64,000 bases of DNA from Acanthochlamys bracteata. Lineage: Eukaryota > Streptophyta > Magnoliopsida > Pandanales > Velloziaceae. The stretch covers positions 1,258,145-1,322,144 of the forward strand of contig CM034134.1 in the NCBI GenBank assembly GCA_019914995.1, given 5' to 3'. The notes under the pieces were generated by a model. The model had not been told where the DNA came from. It searched no databases and saw only the letters and a program-made list of their open reading frames with translations. This document shows positions 23,149 through 34,786 of this stretch, piece by piece (positions within the stretch are counted from its first letter, which is position 1; every line of letters begins with the position of its first letter). A program made the translations under genes and the position numbers.

Positions 23149-26100
23149 TTAATAATCATCTCGCATCTTTCCTTCGTATCTCTTCACCTCTTCCTGTAAT
23201 GCATAAACAAGCATATTGGTGAGATTCAAAATCTACACTCAGGTTTACAATGAGCTGCTCTAAACAAAGAGGTGAATAGGAAAAAACCTTATAAGGTACA
23301 CATAAATAACTGTTAACATTCACATCGAATCATGTTACATATTAACTGAAGTGGCTCATCATAACCACTTCATTCTTTAAACCAACATATGGTACTAAAT
23401 CCTAGAGTTTTAATCCTTCCATAACCATGATTTGAAGATAGCAAACTATTTGCTGTAAGCAATGTGGAAAAGCACGTCCTCAAAACCTTATAATTTCATT
23501 GTTTCTCTGACACTGCATGAATAACCACTGGACGCCGCCAAAATTTAGTCTATGCTAGGTATAGAATTTTCTTTACCTTAATGCCACAGCAATTGCAGAT
23601 AACAAAGGAAGGCTTAACAATCAAAGCCTAATCTAGAGCCTAAATTACTGCTGAAAATAAAACATAAAGGAGAAATGAAAATGAAGACCACAAATGCACT
23701 CTTGAGATGCTCCAGTTCCTTATCAAGGTCATTGATGGCCTGACTATATGCTTGGCTTGGTGTAGACTGGTTTGTAGTCTGGATCTGCAGCTCAAAACAA
23801 ACAAAAACAAATCTACAAGAAACACTAAATCTGAGTGAAAAGGGAGAAAAATGAAACACAATTTGACTGACCCTTGTTATTATTTTGTACTGCAGAGGGT
23901 GAGGCAGCTTGTAGCCAGCAAATAACACATTTGGGTCCCTATGGAGCTGCCTGCCAAGAGAAACTGAAAATAATAAGTGCATAAATGACCCAAGAAAGTG
24001 AAAAGTTAAACAGAAAAGTAACAGAGACAGAGAAAAAGAAAAAAAGAGAACTACATAAAACTAGTGAACCTGAGACAAAGGGCAGAACTAGGTAAGAAAT
24101 AGTCAAAGACTACAGAAGCGCAATGTAGGACTATTTATATGATCAAAGCATTCAGAACAAAGCAACAAGTGTAGGAATCAATTTACACTACAAAACATAG
24201 GATAACATTTGTAAGATTATACACCCATTTCTAAAATTCCATGACAATAAATATTTGCAGTATTTTTTATGAATTTCATAGTATCGGTGCAAAAGTTACA
24301 CTACAACAGCAACCAGATCAAAGCACAAAACTGACAGCATAAAAGTTAAAAGGGATTAATAGGAACAATATCACATACAATTTACCCACACATACTGAAG
24401 CACATAAATAATGCCAAATGAACCAAAATCACGAGCATTAGAAGGGACGCGGAGAATATGGGCAAAGCTGCCCATCACAAGCATGACGATTTGTTAATAG
24501 GGATTTTACACTTCTTATCCCAACGAGGCCCTCTATATTAGAGAATAAATAAATTGGGAGCTGTCATTCACCTTAAACCGTAGGTGATGAGTAGGTTCTT
24601 ATGCATGACAACTCATGAGAGATCTGATACCTAGCAGTTCCCTAAAAAGTACATATTGGTAGATAAAAGAAGCAAGACCGAAGAAGGAAAATGGGTTATC
24701 CAGACTAAAGTAAACAAATGGCAAGCATTAGAATCTGATGCACCCAAACTTCAACTCTAATAATGGTGTTCTCTCTAAATGTAAAGATGTAGCAAGTTAT
24801 TTTCATAAGAGCAATTACTTTCGTTCTTAAAAGACAAACTTCATTACTAAAAACCTTTCATCTCTTACATATGTGGTTTATTAGCAGCACGTCCTGACTT
24901 ATTTAATTCATCAATAAGGTTACTTCGTGAGTCTAGAAACTGATTATTAAGTTTTGTTAATTTCGGTGTAAATTTTTAGTTACATATAACATTCTTCAGT
25001 AACAAAAACTAACACAAATAAGCATATCCTACTAATTACTTTGACACATCTCTACTATTCATTTAGAATTAGATGAGTATTCCTATTTAGATATACTAAA
25101 CCAGATAAAAGTTTTAATTCTAAGTAAAACCAAAAGTTTCATAGCACATCTTAACTAGTCCGTGTTCGGTAGAGTTTTTAAAATCAGATTCAAACTTTCA
25201 AATTCTTTCAGAAACTAAACAAGTTGTTCGGTACACCTTGTTCTGCTGATTCTAACTTCTAATTATAAAATCTAGCTAGAAAAATGTTTGATAGCATTTT
25301 TTTTATTACTAGCCATTAAGAATCTTAAAGAAATTAGAATCTAGAACTAGAAGTTAGGATACACAAGCTTCTAAAAATTCTAGCTTCAGATTTTACTGAT
25401 TCTTAATCGGCTAGCAACTCTACCAGACTTAGTTTGACAATAAAACCAAATCACAAACATACACAAGGACATAGAAACAAATTTAGGGTTTGGAATAGGG
25501 CCATCAATAACTTGAAGCTAAAGCTCATTCCTCCTAACTTCCAGTGCATTTCGCGTTCTTTACAGCTAGACATCATAATCGCAAGCAGTATCAAACATCT
25601 CTTTTACATTTGAAAAAGGTAGATGCTAGAAGCAACAAAACAAGGTTGAACCAAGCATAGTTTTGAGTTGTTAAGTTAGATGGAAGCTAGAATATGACTT
25701 CAAAAACTCCAACAAACATGCACTCAAATTCACAATATCCTCAGTCTACCCAATAAGTACATTTTTGCTTTGACCCTATTAAGTGAATTTGTTTGTTACA
25801 CCACTATTGTCTGAACTAAACTAAGAATTAATTTCGAGGAGGTATCCTACTTTGGAAATTTGAAGGTCTCAAATGCCATGTATAGTATAAATTAGACACA
25901 ATAAAGATATGTAGCAGACTAAAAACTATAACTGAAGCCATAAGTGGCACTACAATCTCCTCCAAGTAGAAAATATAATCAATAGAAAGTAAAACGAGTA
26001 AGAACCACAACCACAAGCATTGTTAAAGAAATAATATAAACAAAACAAAAGGCAAACAGGGTATTGAAGACCTAAATCAAAAGAAAGTCTAGCAAAAATC

Positions 26101-28316
26101 AAAGGTTGAATTCACATCAATTTTAGCTTCTAAATGAGGTTAGAAACTAAAATATGATTTTTAACAGCTGTCCCACATATGCAGTGGTTGAGGCAATTGC
26201 TGCACTGAAACTTTTGGTTAAAAGAATGAGTCAATAACTACATGACAATCAACTGTTTGGTTAAGTTCACAATATTCATATCGAAATTGTTCCCCCATAA
26301 GCAACTGTTCCTCTTCTAGCTTAGAAAAAGATTTCCAAAGCTCAATATGCACTCAACACAAAGACCTTTTTCTTATCCTATATGACATGACTAGACTTCT
26401 CCTCTTGTTCTGTTTGTTCTCTCTAGATGTAAAGATGTTGCAAGCCTCTTCATAAGATTGGTTACTTCCACTACTCAGAGATAAAGTTCATTACTAAAAA
26501 ACTTCCATCTATATGTGGTTTTCTCACTAATGAGTCATGTTTTACCTATTTTACTAAGAAAAACAAGTCTAGAAATGATTATTGAGTTCATTATTTGTTT
26601 CAACTTTAGCATAAATTTTTTCTCAAGACTAGACAACATTCATTAGCAGAAGTTAATGACAAATAAGAGTGCCCCAATGATTACTTTGAGAAATATCTAC
26701 TACTCCTAGAATTAGGATCACTATTATACTTGCATATACTGCACCAAACAGATTTTAATTCTAAGAAAAACCAAAATGTTCATACTCCAACTTAGTGCAT
26801 TTGGTAGAGCTTTTAAAATCATATTCTGACTTTCAGATTCTCTCAAAAAGATGTTTGTTGCACACTGTTTTGTTGATTCTAGCTTCTAATTACAGAGAGT
26901 TTTTAGCTAGAAAGATGTTTGATAACGCTTTCATTATAAATTCTAACGGTCAAGAATCTAAAAGAATTAGGAACTAAAAGTGAGGAGAACTAAGCTTTTA
27001 GATTCTAACTCTGATTCTAGATTCTTATTACTAACAGAATACAGTCTTAACGGGCATTCCCTTAGTTTGACAATAAAATCAAATCACAAAGCATACACAA
27101 GAACATAGAAACAAATACAAGACCCATGTAGGGCTGTGTAGAATTGGAATCTAACATTAGAAGTTAGAATTTGCGTTTAAGCTCAGAAGCCTTATGCCTT
27201 CTAATTCCAACTTCTAATGTTTTCAGCTCTTTAATAGCTAAAAGTTACAATAGAAAGACTATCAAACATGTTTATAACATTTGAAACAAGCTAGAAGTAA
27301 CAAATCAAGTACAACCAAACACAATAGTTAGCTTCTGAAAGAAGCTGCAAGCTAGAATATGGTTTTAGATGCTTTACCAAACTTGAAGTCATTTTTCCCA
27401 AATCCTTAGTGGACCCGTTAAATACATATTCAGCCCTCCAATAAGTGAATTTGTTTGTAACTCCACTTATTGTCAGAAACTAAAACAGCTATTAATTTTA
27501 ATGTGTTGTAAAATCATTATCTAGAAAGTTTAAGGAACTAGGGCATAGTACAAACAAAAAAGTGTACAATAATGTTGTAAACAAGGAACATACAGAAGGC
27601 ACAGGCAGGCACTACAATCCCCTCCAAACTGAAAGTACATAATCAATACTACTTGAGTTTTTGAAATAAACAAGGAAGAAGCACAAGCATTACCAAAAAA
27701 GTAATATCAAACTATAAACAAACACAAGGCAAAGAGATGATACATAAAACTAAACAAATATATCAAAAACAAAATCATGATCAGAAGAGTTTAAGGGTTT
27801 GCTACTGCATCACATCCTCAGATTGTTGATTTTGAAACATACTGAAAATTAAAACAAACGAGCCAAACAAAAACTTCAAAAATGTAAGTGAATCACATAA
27901 TTCCGGAAACTTAAAGGCAAAAACACAATAATTTGAAAGTAAACATTTTGACACAAACAAGCAAGAACCAGAACGATTGCCTGAAAATGAAACCACAAAC
28001 AAGAAATTCGAAAAAAGAAACAAAAATGAAATAAAATAAAATAAACAAATCATGAACGAAGAAGGGTTTAAGGGTCTGATACTGCTGATTACATTCGTAG
28101 AATGTTGCCAATTGTGTGATCTTCTCTCTCGATCGTGAACGAAGCAGCGTTAACCATCTTCGTGTCCCTCTCGTACGCCACCCTGTTTCAATCGATCAAC
28201 CAATGAACCCTAAATCAATCAATCCAATCCCTACATGAATCAGTTGCAGTACTGCTTGCTTACTTCTTGGTTCCTTCGGGCACGACGAAGCGCTCGTAGC
28301 GATCGGGAGCATTCAT
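23149..28316 (-). CDS. NRPB11: DNA-directed RNA polymerase II subunit RPB11 (NRPB11)
   Basis: Five exons on the minus strand: 28316-28264, 28182-28093, 23950-23872, 23784-23692 and 23193-23149. They join in frame to a 119-residue protein starting [18 protein letters not shown]. The family core is visible: [20 protein letters not shown], then [16 protein letters not shown], then the C-terminal helix [15 protein letters not shown]11 pairs with RPB3 as the alpha-like dimer that nucleates Pol II assembly in the nucleus; the length fits the 116-120 residues usual in plants. The C-terminus [14 protein letters not shown] is shorter on conserved sequence than the core. Intron 2 (23951-28092) is unusually long at 4.1 kb and contains repeats. 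Intron 3 has a less common donor, GTCAGT. The start has no in-frame competitor and matches known N-termini. Confidence 0.97.
24763..26100. repeat. RPB11 intron 2 duplication, unit 1
   Basis: Collinear by eye with 26410-27780. Both begin TTCTCTCTA-ATGTAAAGATGT and share TTCATTACTAAAAA, TCACAAA-CATACACAAG, GCTAGAATATG, AAGTGAATTTGTTTGT and GGCACTACAATC-CCTCCAA in the same order. Divergence is substantial, with many indels, so the duplication is old. Confidence 0.7.
25159..25442. mobile_element. hAT-like MITE within the duplicated intron unit
   Basis: The left end CGTGTTCGGTAGAGTT (25161-25176) faces the right end AACTCTACCAGACTTAG (25426-25442), giving an imperfect inverted repeat whose core is GGTAGAGTT. 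It has no coding capacity. A more decayed relative occupies the matching place in unit 2 (about 26795-27060, left end TTTGGTAGAGC), so it inserted before the duplication. Confidence 0.5.
26410..27780. repeat. RPB11 intron 2 duplication, unit 2
   Basis: Second copy of the unit at 24763-26100. Just past it, 27788-27830 resembles the exon 2/intron 2 junction at 28063-28110: TTTAAGGGT-TG-TACTGC followed by CAT...AGA-TGTTG in both. Confidence 0.65.
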
Positions 28317-28599
28317 GGCGGCGGCGACGAGAACAAATGTGGAGTGTGAATAGATATCTGTTTTAAAGAAATAGACCTAAGTTTGAAAAATAGTTATTAG
28401 AGGGATGAATTTGAAATTTGTAAGCGCAGTATATAAGAATCTGCTTTTCCCAAACAAAACGTTAATGTGGATTGTCAACCGAGACTTCCGTGCTTCGTAC
28501 TATTGTCATATTTTGTGTCGCCGGAAAGTAAGATTTACAAAACATCATTTTAAAAATATATATATACAGAAAAAAGGTATAGAATTATTTCATTCTTAA

Positions 28600-28760
28600 T
28601 GGTACTTTCACGCACTCCATAGCTATTTTTGGCTTATCTCTAAATTCAATATTTATTGTCAAATATGAAGAATTATAAGATCATAACAAATCGATAAAAT
28701 TTTAACTAAATCAAACCACAAATCGACCTCCATCCAATCATCTGATCAAAATAATATAAA
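28600..28760. mobile_element. Partial arm of a foldback element
   Basis: Matches the left arm of the complete element at 28881-29290: CACGCACTCCATAGC, AAATATGAAGAATTA and AAATCGACCTCCATCCAATC. Only one arm is present, and a TA-rich stretch follows. Confidence 0.6.
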
Positions 28761-28880
28761 TAAAAAAACTCATACATATATATACATATATTTTACAGTA
28801 CTTATAGCACTATTTTTTATTTCAAAAATTTATATTTGTATAATTTTTTAATTCATATATATATATAAAGAATATGAGCA

Positions 28881-29290
28881 CTCTAATTTTTATACACACT
28901 TTAGCACACTTCACAACCATTTGTGGCTGTGGAGACTTTCAAATATAATCTCTATCGTTAGATATGAAAAATCATGAATCGTTAACATGCTAACAAAATT
29001 TTATCAGAATCGGAATATAAATCGACCTCCATCTAGCCACTTGATCAAGATGACTAAAAAAGGAGATATATATATTTTGTTAATTTTTACTCTTTGTGTC
29101 ATCATTATCAAGTGACCAGATGAAGATCTATTCGTAGTCCGATCAAGATGAAATTTTGTCAATATGTTAACAAATCGTAATTCTTCATATCCAACGGTAG
29201 AGATTGGATTTGAAAGTCTCCACGGCCACAAACGGTCGTGAAGTGCGCTGGAGTGTGCATAAAAGTTAAAATATCACTATCCTCTCCATA
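28881..29290. mobile_element. Foldback (long inverted-repeat) MITE
   Basis: The left arm (about 28890-29055) and the right arm (about 29095-29270) are reverse complements with scattered mismatches. The left has TTTGTGGCTGTGGAGACTTT and the right reversed has TTTGTGGCCGTGGAGACTTT. The loop of about 40 bases includes a TA run. No coding capacity. It belongs to the same family as 52406-52820 and 54280-54640. Confidence 0.8.
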
Positions 29291-29434
29291 TATATATATA
29301 TATTGATAAAGTGGGCACGAATGGATGTCAAATTCAAATTCAACACTTTTCTCGTAGCTGTTATATTATATTTAAGGATAGAGATTAGATTTTAAAATCT
29401 GATGGATAAAAAAATTAAAGTAGAAAGTGCCTTT

Positions 29435-30871
29435 TTCTATATATATATATATAAAGGGAGGGATAGATGCACTCCTTCCTTATCAGGCAACTCCATTACG
29501 TGTGCGATTCAATTTACATCACACAACTGCTTATCTATCTTGCTCACTTTGTCGGTTAGTTGCATTCTTTTCATCCGAAATTTTTTCATCCGGCCGAAAT
29601 CTCACAGCCTCGGAATGTACTCATCTGACACATTTATGTAGTCTCTCTCATCCTTTTTCTAAAAGTTTCATTAACTCTTAATGAATCTTACTTATCTTAA
29701 TTAACTTCTTTTAATTAAATTTTCTAATATTTCTTCTAACTCATTCCTGTTTCTTACCTTCTCCTCTCTTCGTTTCTATGGCCGGCTTCTTTTTCATCTT
29801 CTCCTCGCCGTAATCTCTCCCGATCGCTCCTACCTTAGCAGCTACTCATGGCCACCTGCAGCTGAAATCTCTCCCGATCGGCTCTGAAGCTCCTCGCAGT
29901 CCATCTATGTTCGATTTCACCGTAGAATTTTGATTCGAGAGTAAACCGCATGCCATTCCAGCCGTCTCTCCGGTAATAGCAGTTGTCCTTCCTCATATGA
30001 AATAATTTCAGTAGTAAAAATCCCAATACACCATGAAGAAATAAAAAAATCAACACAACGCAGAGAAACCAATACATTGAAAAGCAATACACCACAAAAA
30101 AAAAGTTCAAATAAAACAAATCAACGAAATAAAAATAAATCAATAAGACCAAATGAAATTGACCGAGAGATGTGCGAGAAAACTACGAATCCAAATTTGC
30201 AAAAAATTTAATTCAAAAGGCCCTCCTACTGTCGGGAGAGAGAACAACTACAAAAAAATTTAATTTGATTAAACAGGCGGAGAGGGAGGACAACTACTAC
30301 TGCTGGAAGAGATGGCGCGAATGGCACGCGACTTTCTCTCGAATCAAAATTCTACAGTGAAACCCGAACGTAGATGGACAACGAGGAGCTTCAAAGCCAA
30401 TCGAGAGAGATTTTAGCTGCCGGCGGCTATGAGTGGCTTTAAGGGAGGAGTGATTGGGAGAGATTACGGTGAGGAGAAGATGAGAAAGAAGCCGGCCATG
30501 GGAATGAAGAGAGGAGAAAGTAAGAACTGGGAATGAAAGAAATATTAAAAGATTTTAATTAAAAAATTAATTAAAATAAGTAAGATTAATTAAAAGCTAA
30601 TGAAATTTTTAGAAAAGAGATGAGAGAGAATACGTAAATGAGTCAGATGTATTCCTGTGAGATTTCGGGAAAAATATAATAAACGAAAGAAAAAAATTTC
30701 AGCCATATAAAAAAATGGGAAGGGAGTGAGATTTCGGACAGATAAAAAAATTTCGAACGAAAAAGAAAATATAACGAACCAACGAAGTGAGTGAGATAGA
30801 TAAACAGTTGTGTGTGATGTAATTCTGAGCGCACACGTAAGGAAGTGACTGATAGAGTCGTGTATGTATCC

Positions 30872-30895
<24 letters not shown>
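29435..30895. mobile_element. Long-TIR element, about 1.45 kb
   Basis: Inverted arms of about 560-610 bp (29440-30000 and 30280-30890) surround a loop of about 280 bases. Diagnostic pairs are CTTACGTGTGCGCTCAGAAT in the reversed right arm against ATTACGTGTGCGATTCAATT on the left, and ATGGCCGGCTTCTTT in both. The outer left text GGGAGGGATAGATGCACTCC is shared with the small foldback elements in this window. TA runs flank both sides. Open frames inside are short and unrelated to transposases. Mutator-like long-TIR origin is inferred from the structure only. Confidence 0.75.

Positions 30896-30914
<19 letters not shown>
30876..30914. repeat. (TA)n microsatellite
   Basis: Perfect TA run of about 39 bases at the right end of the long-TIR element. 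Confidence 0.9.
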
Positions 30915-30916
<2 letters not shown>

Positions 30917-31019
30917 CTCAAAATTTTTGAAAACTTTTGTATGGTATTGTATATAAATTTTTTGGCTTGCAATGCCTAAAAAAAGCAAAATTATATATGG
31001 TAGAATTAAAATCTAAAAA

Positions 31020-31369
31020 AGGGCGTGTTTCAAATGCATAGTAAGTGAGTTTCGCGATGTGAAAGGTGTAGAATGTTTTTAAAATGAGTTGAAAGTGGAG
31101 TTTAGTTTTTTATTTTCAATTATTTTTTGAAATAGGTTGAAAAATAAGTTCAGATTTTGTGTTACAATATATTTTTAAAAGTGGATTACAAATAGAGTTC
31201 AGATTTATGTTTTTGGAGGTGGGTTAGAAGTGAAATTCAATTGCTTTTGGAAGTGGAGATCCTCATGAAAGTGAAGTTCTAAGTTCCTTATAGTACTAAA
31301 ATGCATGAACCGTCCGAACTCTAATGCTAGCGCGAGAAACTAGAGTTCTAAGTATTTGAAACACGCCCT
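31020..31369. mobile_element. 350-bp MITE with perfect 16-bp TIRs
   Basis: AGGGCGTGTTTCAAAT at 31020-31035 is the exact reverse complement of ATTTGAAACACGCCCT at 31354-31369. Internal text is non-coding with repeated GTGGA/GAAGTGGAGT words. A diverged relative lies in reverse orientation at 40973-41312. The target duplication is not obvious. Confidence 0.85.
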
Positions 31370-31970
31370 GAATCAAAATATACAATTCAACTATTAGTGT
31401 CTCTAGGATTATAATGTTTTATTACCAAAGATTTTTATATATAATCTACAATGAAAATATTGTCAACCAAAAGAATTAGTTGAACCATATATCTTTTACA
31501 ATTTAGGAATTATTTGAGAATGCATTTTTAAAAAACTTATTTTGAAGTTTTTCTTAATAGAAAACTGAACTTTTTTTATCTTAAAAGATATGTAACATGA
31601 ACTGGATTAGAAACCTATTCATAGTTTGTTGCCCAATTGAATTGATGCATAATAGTTTATGGTGTTTTGCTTGATGTTTTTCCAAATGTGCTTCTTATTC
31701 TTTCTTTCCGGCTATGTGCCTGGATGTAAACTGGGTAATCTTGTCTTATGCCTATTTGGATGACTGAAAAATCTTTATTGAAATTAGAAGCTTATTTTGA
31801 AATAAAAAATTCAAATTTATTTTATAAAAGTGTGTCTAAATAAAAAGAGTTTATTTTTAAAATAAACAAAAAGTGGTTTTTGGGTGAAAGAGACATTTAT
31901 AAGCTGAAGGAAAGAAAAGAGACTATATGCTCTTAAATATAATGTGTGATCTATATTAAATTTATAAATC
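31370..31970. other. Intergenic DNA, nothing recognised
   Basis: AT-rich, with no convincing frames or repeats. Confidence 0.5.
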
Positions 31971-31974
31971 CCTT

Positions 31975-34060
31975 AGGCAATACCTTTGAACATCTTCAGC
32001 ATACTTTAAAAAGAGGCACCTAATGGACCTGGCATCTAGTTTCGACTTTTTCTTACGGGTTATACATTACGTATACCAAACAATCAAAAGGGAGTCGAAA
32101 GTTGTCACTAGGGCAACCAGTCCCACTCCATTGGTGTCTAAAAGTCAAGAGCCAATGATGGCGTTCTGTTAATCACATAACAGGCTATCTTAGTTGCTTC
32201 CACCTAAAACGCATAGGAGAGTTTAGTATTCGAGAGCATAGTTGTTATCCTTTTAACAAAAGTTCTATTGAACCATTTTGCCACTCTATTTTACTAGGGA
32301 GTGTACGCCACTGTAAGCTAGTTCTTAATTCCTTCTTGAGTTAACTAATTAAGAAATTCCCTATCTATGCACTCTCTTTGGTTGTCCAACCTAGACATTT
32401 AATTCGGCTACCTAAACTAAATTCTACCTTGACTTTGTACCTCCTGGAAATCTCAAGGGACATCTTACTTGTTTCGCATAGGATAGACCCAACTGTGCCT
32501 AGAATAATCATCATGAATGACATTTAGTACTTAGCTCCATACAGCGATAGCAACAGCACTTCCACACATTTCATATGAACCAAATCTAAACTTCCGCTGA
32601 TAGAGAGCTTTTCTGAACTTTGTTTAGTGTTGCTTGCTTCCCTGTGATGCATGTCTCACAGTATGGTAGCTTAACTCCCTCAGTTCTAATAGGAATTCAT
32701 GACCACATAAGAACTTCAGACCGAATTCGAACTCCCATTACTCAAACAAACCGAACCATTCCCTATGGATCCAAGTCATTTAATCTCCAGTGTTTGTCTA
32801 TTCCCTATGTGCACCATGTATCTCACGACTTGTTCATAACTTGAACTCACTCCCTGCAGAAGATCATGGCATGACCTTCCCTAGTCTAACACCCATGCCT
32901 TGGCAAGTTTAGGCTATCCGTCAATAGTGAGAACTGCTTCACTGACAAATTCTTCATCTTGATCAGAGTCAAACGCCATGAGTGCCACACAACTTTAGAG
33001 CTGTCGGCATCCCTTTCTTTCTTTCCCGTCTCCTTACACTCTTTTTAGAAGTGTCCATACATCCCACAAGTAAAGTACCTAACTTTCGCTTGTTCTTCTT
33101 TTTTATAGAGCTTCCTGCATCCCTCTCACCGAGGCCAGGCCTGCAGCTCCTATTAAAGTCAAGCCTCCTGCTCCAACTAAGGTTCGTTTGTGCCGCAACA
33201 GAGCCAAAACTTGCTGGTTCACTGGCACAATCTTATTTGCAATGCTCTTGCGTTGAGCTTCCTTCTCTAGAACAATACTGGCAACTTCTTCAAAGTCGAC
33301 AGACTTTGTGTACTGGTCGCTAGCATCTCACTCATAAGGTTCTTGTAAGATTTTGGCAAATTATGAAGAAGACACGTTTAGAGGCGTCAATATTCTTTCC
33401 TAGTTCGGCCATTTGGGAGAACATAGACTTCAGAGTGCTAATATAAAATGCGACTAGAGTCGTCTCACTCATTCGAAGAGAGTATAGGCTTTTACATACA
33501 AAGACTGAATATTAGGACAACCTAAAGGCCTAAAGCCTCTTTAACTCTTCCCAAACCTCGCTAATGGTTAGGTTATCTAGAATGGATATGAGATTGCTAT
33601 TGGTAATACTAAAAGAATTACAACTCTTTGCAACGTCGTTCATTTCCTATTTTTCATCCATGATGTTGGCCGGCCTATCCTTCTTCACAATCACATGATT
33701 TTCCTGGTATTCGTTCCCTAAATTCTTCCTCCACGACGATAATTGGTCTCAGTTAGTTTCTCAATCTTATGGTTATTCTGCAGTTTAACTTGGGCAAGAT
33801 CTGATATCACTTGCCATGGATGAGATAATTTAACCGTACTTTAGATAGTACCATCTTTGGCAAGTGCGATTTGAAAAATGCCAAGCGTGCCTGAGATTAT
33901 GCAAACAAGTAAAGTCGTTTAAGACGACAATCTAATATATATAAACTCATTGCAATCCAAACCTTTTATATGGAAAAAGCTAATGTGAAAAACTCCACGT
34001 GTGACTAATGTGGAAATTAAATAAGTAGCCAAGATAGCAAAACACTTCAATGAAATCAAG
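31975..34060 (-). mobile_element. Ty1/copia retrotransposon relic (gag, protease region, integrase)
   Basis: Read on the minus strand, family landmarks appear in the expected order, broken by stops and shifts. The gag core SLYVKSLYSLRMSE lies near 33430-33510. A zinc knuckle at about 33035-33090 retains CGMYGHF and KEC, but its first cysteine is tyrosine and a stop follows GHF. The protease start AWVLDSG is near 32890, and the pre-integrase motif LPYCETCITGKQ is near 32640. The integrase C-part has WFNRTFVKRITTMLSN near 32250-32300 and INRTPSLAL just after. The post-integrase region LKYAEDVQRY is near 32000. Reverse transcriptase and RNase H are not seen, and no LTRs were identified, so the element is truncated and dead. 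Confidence 0.8.
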
Positions 34061-34786
34061 AATGTCTAAGTTTGCCAATATAAGCGACCGATCTCCCTTA
34101 AGGATAAACCTAAGATGGACCAACCTAAGATAAAAGAAAAGAAAAGTAGCTTGAACAAGTCTACTATAAAGCTAGTTGGACCAACCGATGTAACCATATG
34201 TTTTAATACTTATGCCTCATAGCTCTTACCTTATGTAAAGAGTTTATAAGTTTAGTAGACATGCTCTGCGTAGTTAAAAAGCAAGGTTAAAATAAAACAC
34301 AGAGTAAGTAGGCCACAAAATGAGCGCAAAACTTCATTTCATTCAATCAACTTTACAGTGTATTTTTAAGTGCTTATAAAATAAAACTCTTTTAAAACAA
34401 AGAATAATTTTATCCTATTTCAAAAAACAATTTTTATTTTTTATCTATAAAAATAATAAAAATAATAAAAATAAAATTTTATCATGTCAAATTTTAATAT
34501 TTTCTAAATATTTAAATATATAAAAATTTATTTAAAAATATGAAATAAAATAGAGTACTGAAAAGTATTTGAAACGCAACGCCAAACGCACCCTTAATAA
34601 CAAATTCAATAAAGAGAATATTTAGGAAAAGATATTAATCACATTTTCTAATCAATGCATCTTTTGGTATGTTCATTCAAAACTGACAACAAAAACTGAA
34701 GTGTGCCACTACAAACATTTATCAGTTTCTGTTCTATCCATTACTTTAGTCCACTAAACAATATGCATCTTCTCTGCAGGAAAATC
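34061..34786. other. Intergenic DNA and p24 3'UTR
   Basis: AT-rich DNA. The part adjacent to 34787 is expected to be the 3'UTR of the minus-strand p24 gene. No other feature was seen. Confidence 0.5.
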
